Positions 61,377-64,000 of a DNA stretch of 64,000 nt are shown piece by piece. The notes under the pieces were generated by a model. It was not told the DNA's origin, made no database searches, and saw only the letters and a program-made list of their open reading frames with translations. The stretch's first letter is position 1. Each line of letters opens with the position of its first letter. Origin of the DNA: CAWJJM01 sp963843275 (GTDB taxonomy: Bacteria; Acidobacteriota; Thermoanaerobaculia; Multivoradales; JBCCEF01); the NCBI GenBank assembly GCA_963843275.1, contig CAWJJM010000012.1, positions 744,001-808,000 of the forward strand, written 5' to 3'. A program made the translations under genes and the position numbers.

Positions 61377-61482
61377 GCGAACCCCTTGCGGCAGGTGACA
61401 GGTGAGTGGGTCGATGAGCCAGTATAGAACCCCTCCGTCTCGGCGAGCGGCGCCGCCGCCGCCGGTGGGCGCGACGAGCGGC

Positions 61483-61488
61483 TACGAT
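61483..61488 (+). promoter_or_regulatory. TACGAT -10 element directly upstream of the DDAH-type gene
   Basis: GGCTACGAT ending 7 bases before ATG 61496 with no Shine-Dalgarno sequence. It overlaps the alternative ATG at 61487, so 61496 is the better start and the mRNA is probably leaderless. Confidence 0.55.
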
Positions 61489-61495
61489 GGCGCCG

Positions 61496-62281
61496 ATGAC
61501 CAATCCGCGCCGTGCCCCCGCAGCGGTCGCCCTGGTCCGCCCGGTGAGCGCCTCGTTGGCCCGCTGTGAGCTGACCCACCTCGCGCGTTCGCCGCTCGAC
61601 GTGGGCCGGGCGCGCGAGCAGCACGCGCGCTACGTCGAGGCGCTGGCGGAGCTCGGCTGCCCGGTCGAGTGGTTGGCGGAGGCGCCGGAGCACCCGGACG
61701 CCGTCTTCGTGGAGGACGCGGCGGTGGTGGTGGACGAGCTGGCGGTGGTGGCGCGGCCGGGCGCGATCTCGCGGCGTGGCGAGACCGCCGACGTGGCCAC
61801 GGCGCTGGCGCGCCACCGGCCGCTGGCGCGGATCGAGCCGCCGGGAACCCTCGACGGCGGCGACGTGCTGCGCGTCGGGCGGCGGGTCTTCGTGGGGCGC
61901 TCGGAGCGCACCGACGCCGCCGGCCGCGCGCAGCTCCGGGCGCTCCTCGAGCCGCACGGCTACGCGGTCGAGGAGGTCGCGGTCACCGGCTGTCTGCACC
62001 TGAAGAGCGCGGTCACGGAGGTGGCCGAAGGAACGGTCCTCGCCAACCCCGGCTGGATCGATCTCGCCCGGCTGGGCGACCTCGACGTGATCGCCGTCGA
62101 TCCGGCCGAGCCGTTCGCCGCCAACGCCCTCCGCGTCGGCACCACGGTCGTCCTTCCGGCCGCCTTCCCCCGCACCCGCCGGCGTCTCGAGGCCCGCGGG
62201 CTCGACGTCCGCCCCGTCCCCGCCGACGAGCTCGCCAAGGCCGAAGGCGGCGTCACCTGCTGCTCGATCCTGATCCCCTGA
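61496..62281 (+). CDS. Dimethylarginine dimethylaminohydrolase-family enzyme (amidinotransferase fold)
   Basis: 261 residues of the amidinohydrolase beta-propeller fold. Catalytic elements: FVEDAAVV (Glu73-Asp74), GTLDGGDVL, the His in GCLHLKSAV (His168) and the C-terminal nucleophile in GGVTCCSILIP (Cys255 or Cys256). It hydrolyses a guanidino group, as in dimethylarginine to citrulline plus dimethylamine, or a related arginine derivative; the exact substrate cannot be read from the sequence. It could serve arginine salvage. ATG 61496 chosen from its -10 element. Confidence 0.87.
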   Translation: MTNPRRAPAAVALVRPVSASLARCELTHLARSPLDVGRAREQHARYVEALAELGCPVEWLAEAPEHPDAVFVEDAAVVVDELAVVARPGAISRRGETADVATALARHRPLARIEPPGTLDGGDVLRVGRRVFVGRSERTDAAGRAQLRALLEPHGYAVEEVAVTGCLHLKSAVTEVAEGTVLANPGWIDLARLGDLDVIAVDPAEPFAANALRVGTTVVLPAAFPRTRRRLEARGLDVRPVPADELAKAEGGVTCCSILIP

Positions 62282-62343
62282 GCCGCCGCGAGTCCCCCTC
62301 TCCGTGCGCCCCGGTACGCCGGACGGCTCCGCGGGAACGCCTG

Positions 62344-62359
62344 CGAGACGATCGTCTCG
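62344..62359. terminator. 16-base perfect palindrome between convergent genes
   Basis: CGAGACGATCGTCTCG in the 135-base gap between the DDAH-type (+) and DUF2911 (-) genes. It would form a hairpin in either transcript; a terminator function is plausible but no T run follows. Confidence 0.4.
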
Positions 62360-62416
62360 AGCGAGCCGCCGGTCGCGCCGCATCCAGCCGGTCAGGCCGA
62401 GCGGCGGCGGCCGTGT

Positions 62417-63562
62417 TCAGTTGACGTCCTCCCCCTTCTGGAGCTTCTCGATGGCGTCCTCGAGGTTGCGCCGGTTGGGGTCGTCGGGGGCCTGGGCGAG
62501 GGCCTTGCGGGCGTGCTCGAGGGCCTCGGGGTAACGGCCGACGGCGGAGAGGCCGCGCATCAGCCCGACCTCGGTGGGCCAGGCGTCGCCGAAGCGCTCG
62601 GCGTTCTTCTCGAAGACGCGCAGCGCCACCTGCGGCCGCTTCTGGGCGATGAGCTGGCGGCCGAGCTGGTGGATCTGGAGGACGTCCGCCGTGGGGTGGT
62701 CGACGGCCCGCTGCAGGGTGGCCTCGGCCTCGTCGGTCTTCCCGGCGAGCTGCTGGGCCTGGGCCAGCGTCGACAGGGTGGCGAAGTTCTCCTGGCCGAT
62801 GAAGGGCCGGCCCACCGCCGCCTCCGCCCACTCGAGCGCCTCGGCGGGGCGGTTCGCGCCGAGGGCGTACGCGGCGGCGGCGTTCCAGCTCGTCCAGGTG
62901 AAGCCGGGGGCGTTCTGCAGCTCCCGGCGCAGGGCGGCGACGTAGACGCCGGCGATGTCGGGCACCGCGACGGTCCAAGGCACCTCGAGGTCCTCCCACT
63001 GCAGCGCCGCGGTCGCCTGCGCCGGCTGGCGGTCGGTGAACTCGTAGGTCAACCAGTGCGTGTAGGGGTGGGGCCGGGGCGTCACCTCCACCCGCAGGGC
63101 GTCGTCGGCGGCGTCGTAGAAGAAGCTCCCCCAGGAGGTGGACTCGTTGGAGAAGACCAGGGTCCAGGGGCCGTGCTCCGCCGGGATCATGTGCAGACCG
63201 TAGACGCCGGCCGCCAGCGGCCTGCCCTGCACCTCGACGTCGTGCGACACCGAGAAGGTCGTGTTCTCGTTGGCGCCGGCGCGCCAGGGGCACTGGTCGC
63301 CGCAGGTGCCGAAGCCGAGGTCCGCCATGCCCCAGGGGACGAGCCGGCCCCAGATCTCGCCCCGGCGGTCCTCGCCGGTCGGGCTGGTCACGTCGGGGCT
63401 GTGGTAGGTGATCGTCACCTCGACCGGCCCGATCCACTGCGACACCGAGGCCTTCTGGTTGTCGCCCGACGGGGGCAGGGTGAGCCCGGGGGCCTGGGCG
63501 TGGCAGAGCGGGGCCAGGGCCAGGCCGGCGAGAGCGAGGGTCGCGACACGACGGAGCTTCAT
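62417..63562 (-). CDS. Secreted DUF2911 protein with TPR-like C-terminal half
   Basis: 381 residues, signal peptide MKLRRVATLALAGLALAPLC ending CHAQ. N-terminal DUF2911 domain: GPVEVTITYHSPDV, GRLVPWGMADLGF, NENTTFSVSHDVEVQGRPL, YGLHMIPAEHGPWTLVFSN, TYEFTD. The C-terminal half is tetratricopeptide-like helices (ALEWAEAAVGRPF, LAQAQQLAGKTDEAEATLQR, PEALEHARKALAQAPDDPN). It is an exported protein of unknown function, common in Bacteroidetes and Acidobacteria. It is divergent from the NUDIX gene. Confidence 0.83.
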   Translation of the reverse strand: MKLRRVATLALAGLALAPLCHAQAPGLTLPPSGDNQKASVSQWIGPVEVTITYHSPDVTSPTGEDRRGEIWGRLVPWGMADLGFGTCGDQCPWRAGANENTTFSVSHDVEVQGRPLAAGVYGLHMIPAEHGPWTLVFSNESTSWGSFFYDAADDALRVEVTPRPHPYTHWLTYEFTDRQPAQATAALQWEDLEVPWTVAVPDIAGVYVAALRRELQNAPGFTWTSWNAAAAYALGANRPAEALEWAEAAVGRPFIGQENFATLSTLAQAQQLAGKTDEAEATLQRAVDHPTADVLQIHQLGRQLIAQKRPQVALRVFEKNAERFGDAWPTEVGLMRGLSAVGRYPEALEHARKALAQAPDDPNRRNLEDAIEKLQKGEDVN

Positions 63563-63737
63563 CGGGCACCTCCAGGGAACGGGGTTTCGCCCGGATACGT
63601 CGGGCGCGCCGCGAAGGTTGCGGGGAGCTCGGCCGCGCCCGGAGGTGCCTCGCCCTCAGGTCGGGTCGGGCGGCGGGGGCTGGTCGCGCTCGCACCGGGC
63701 GCTGGGGTCGCCGGGCCGCGGTGGCGGGCCCTTCGCG

Positions 63738-63743
63738 TAGCAT
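63738..63743 (+). promoter_or_regulatory. TAGCAT -10 element directly upstream of the NUDIX gene
   Basis: GCGTAGCAT ending 6 bases before ATG 63750, with no Shine-Dalgarno sequence; another leaderless-type start. Confidence 0.45.
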
Positions 63744-63749
63744 CCGGGC

Positions 63750-64000
63750 ATGCCCGACTTCGACCGCTGGGAGCGCGTGGCGCGCGAGACGCTGGTGCGG
63801 GCGCGCATCTTCGCGCTCGAGCGCTGGCGGATGCGGCGCGTCGACTCCGGCCAGCGCTCGGACTTCTTCGTCGTCGACACCCGCGACTGGGTCAACGTCG
63901 TGGCGCTGACCGACGACGACCAGCTCGTCCTCGTCGAGCAGTGGCGCCACGCCGTCGAGCATTCGACCCTGGAGATCCCCGGTGGCCTGGTCGATCCGGG
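63750..64000 (+). CDS. NUDIX hydrolase (ADP-ribose pyrophosphatase type), N-terminal part
   Basis: The first 83 residues of a NUDIX protein; the gene runs out of the window. VVALTDDDQLVLVEQWRHAV and STLEIPGGLVDPG are the usual approach to the NUDIX box, whose GG (of GGLVDPGE) is the last part visible. The N-terminal RWERVARETLVRARIFALER, with a beta-strand DFFVVDTRDWVNVVAL, is like ADP-ribose pyrophosphatases that clear ADP-ribose and similar nucleotides. It has its own promoter element. Confidence 0.85.
   Translation, partial: MPDFDRWERVARETLVRARIFALERWRMRRVDSGQRSDFFVVDTRDWVNVVALTDDDQLVLVEQWRHAVEHSTLEIPGGLVDP

Overview
The window is about 64 kb of very GC-rich bacterial DNA (third codon positions are nearly all G or C). 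It most resembles an Acidobacteriota genome, perhaps a Thermoanaerobaculia-like lineage. This is an inference from the orphan duplicated FtsX/MacB-type permease at 40085-42514 (a hallmark acidobacterial family), the GC content, the MopE-repeat secreted proteins and the mix of housekeeping genes. It is ordinary chromosome for its first three quarters, with single-copy housekeeping genes and one tRNA, then a run of secreted-protein genes from about 50.9 kb.

Layout. 1-5.5 kb: glycogen branching enzyme (partial), treZ and treY, the glycogen-to-trehalose branch. 5.8-10.1 kb: a porin, then on the other strand cstA, a 90-residue companion and an ArsA-like ATPase. 10.5-17.2 kb: a coenzyme-B12 acyl-CoA mutase split into a large subunit (10575) and a B12-binding subunit (15509), interleaved with egtB and a PIG-L-type deacetylase, then a receiver protein. 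17.3-32.2 kb: a mostly co-directional housekeeping run: valS, birA, coaX, comEC, miaA, hfq, a TPR lipoprotein, a CDP-alcohol phosphatidyltransferase and dnaE. 32.2-46.7 kb: a DUF885 hydrolase and a tricorn-like protease, a membrane histidine kinase, the orphan permease, hrpB and a GT39-type glycosyltransferase. 46.8-50.5 kb: a LysM cell-wall protein, tRNA-Glu(UUC) and a CPA2 cation/proton antiporter. 50.9-63.6 kb: envelope and secreted proteins (a triplicated-domain lipoprotein and a decayed copy of part of it, SdrD/MopE-type proteins, a di-haem oxidoreductase, two proteins with a C-terminal sorting signal, a DUF2911 protein), plus an Acr3 arsenite exporter and a DDAH-type amidinohydrolase. 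The window ends inside a NUDIX gene.

Three things stand out. (1) The mutase large subunit has Phe119 and Gln238 where methylmalonyl-CoA mutases have Tyr and Arg, so it reads as an isobutyryl-CoA-type mutase. (2) At least five genes have a TAnnnT -10 element ending 6-7 bases before the start codon and no Shine-Dalgarno sequence, pointing to leaderless mRNAs. (3) At least nine single-base frame breaks lie in otherwise intact genes, including essential dnaE and birA, all between 20 and 50 kb; these look like sequence errors, so those genes are annotated at full length.

No CRISPR array, integrase, transposase, prophage or replication origin was seen. I did not find a clearly new multi-gene system. 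The nearest candidates are the CstA / small protein / ArsA-like ATPase triad and the secreted-protein island with its tandem-repeat lipoprotein.
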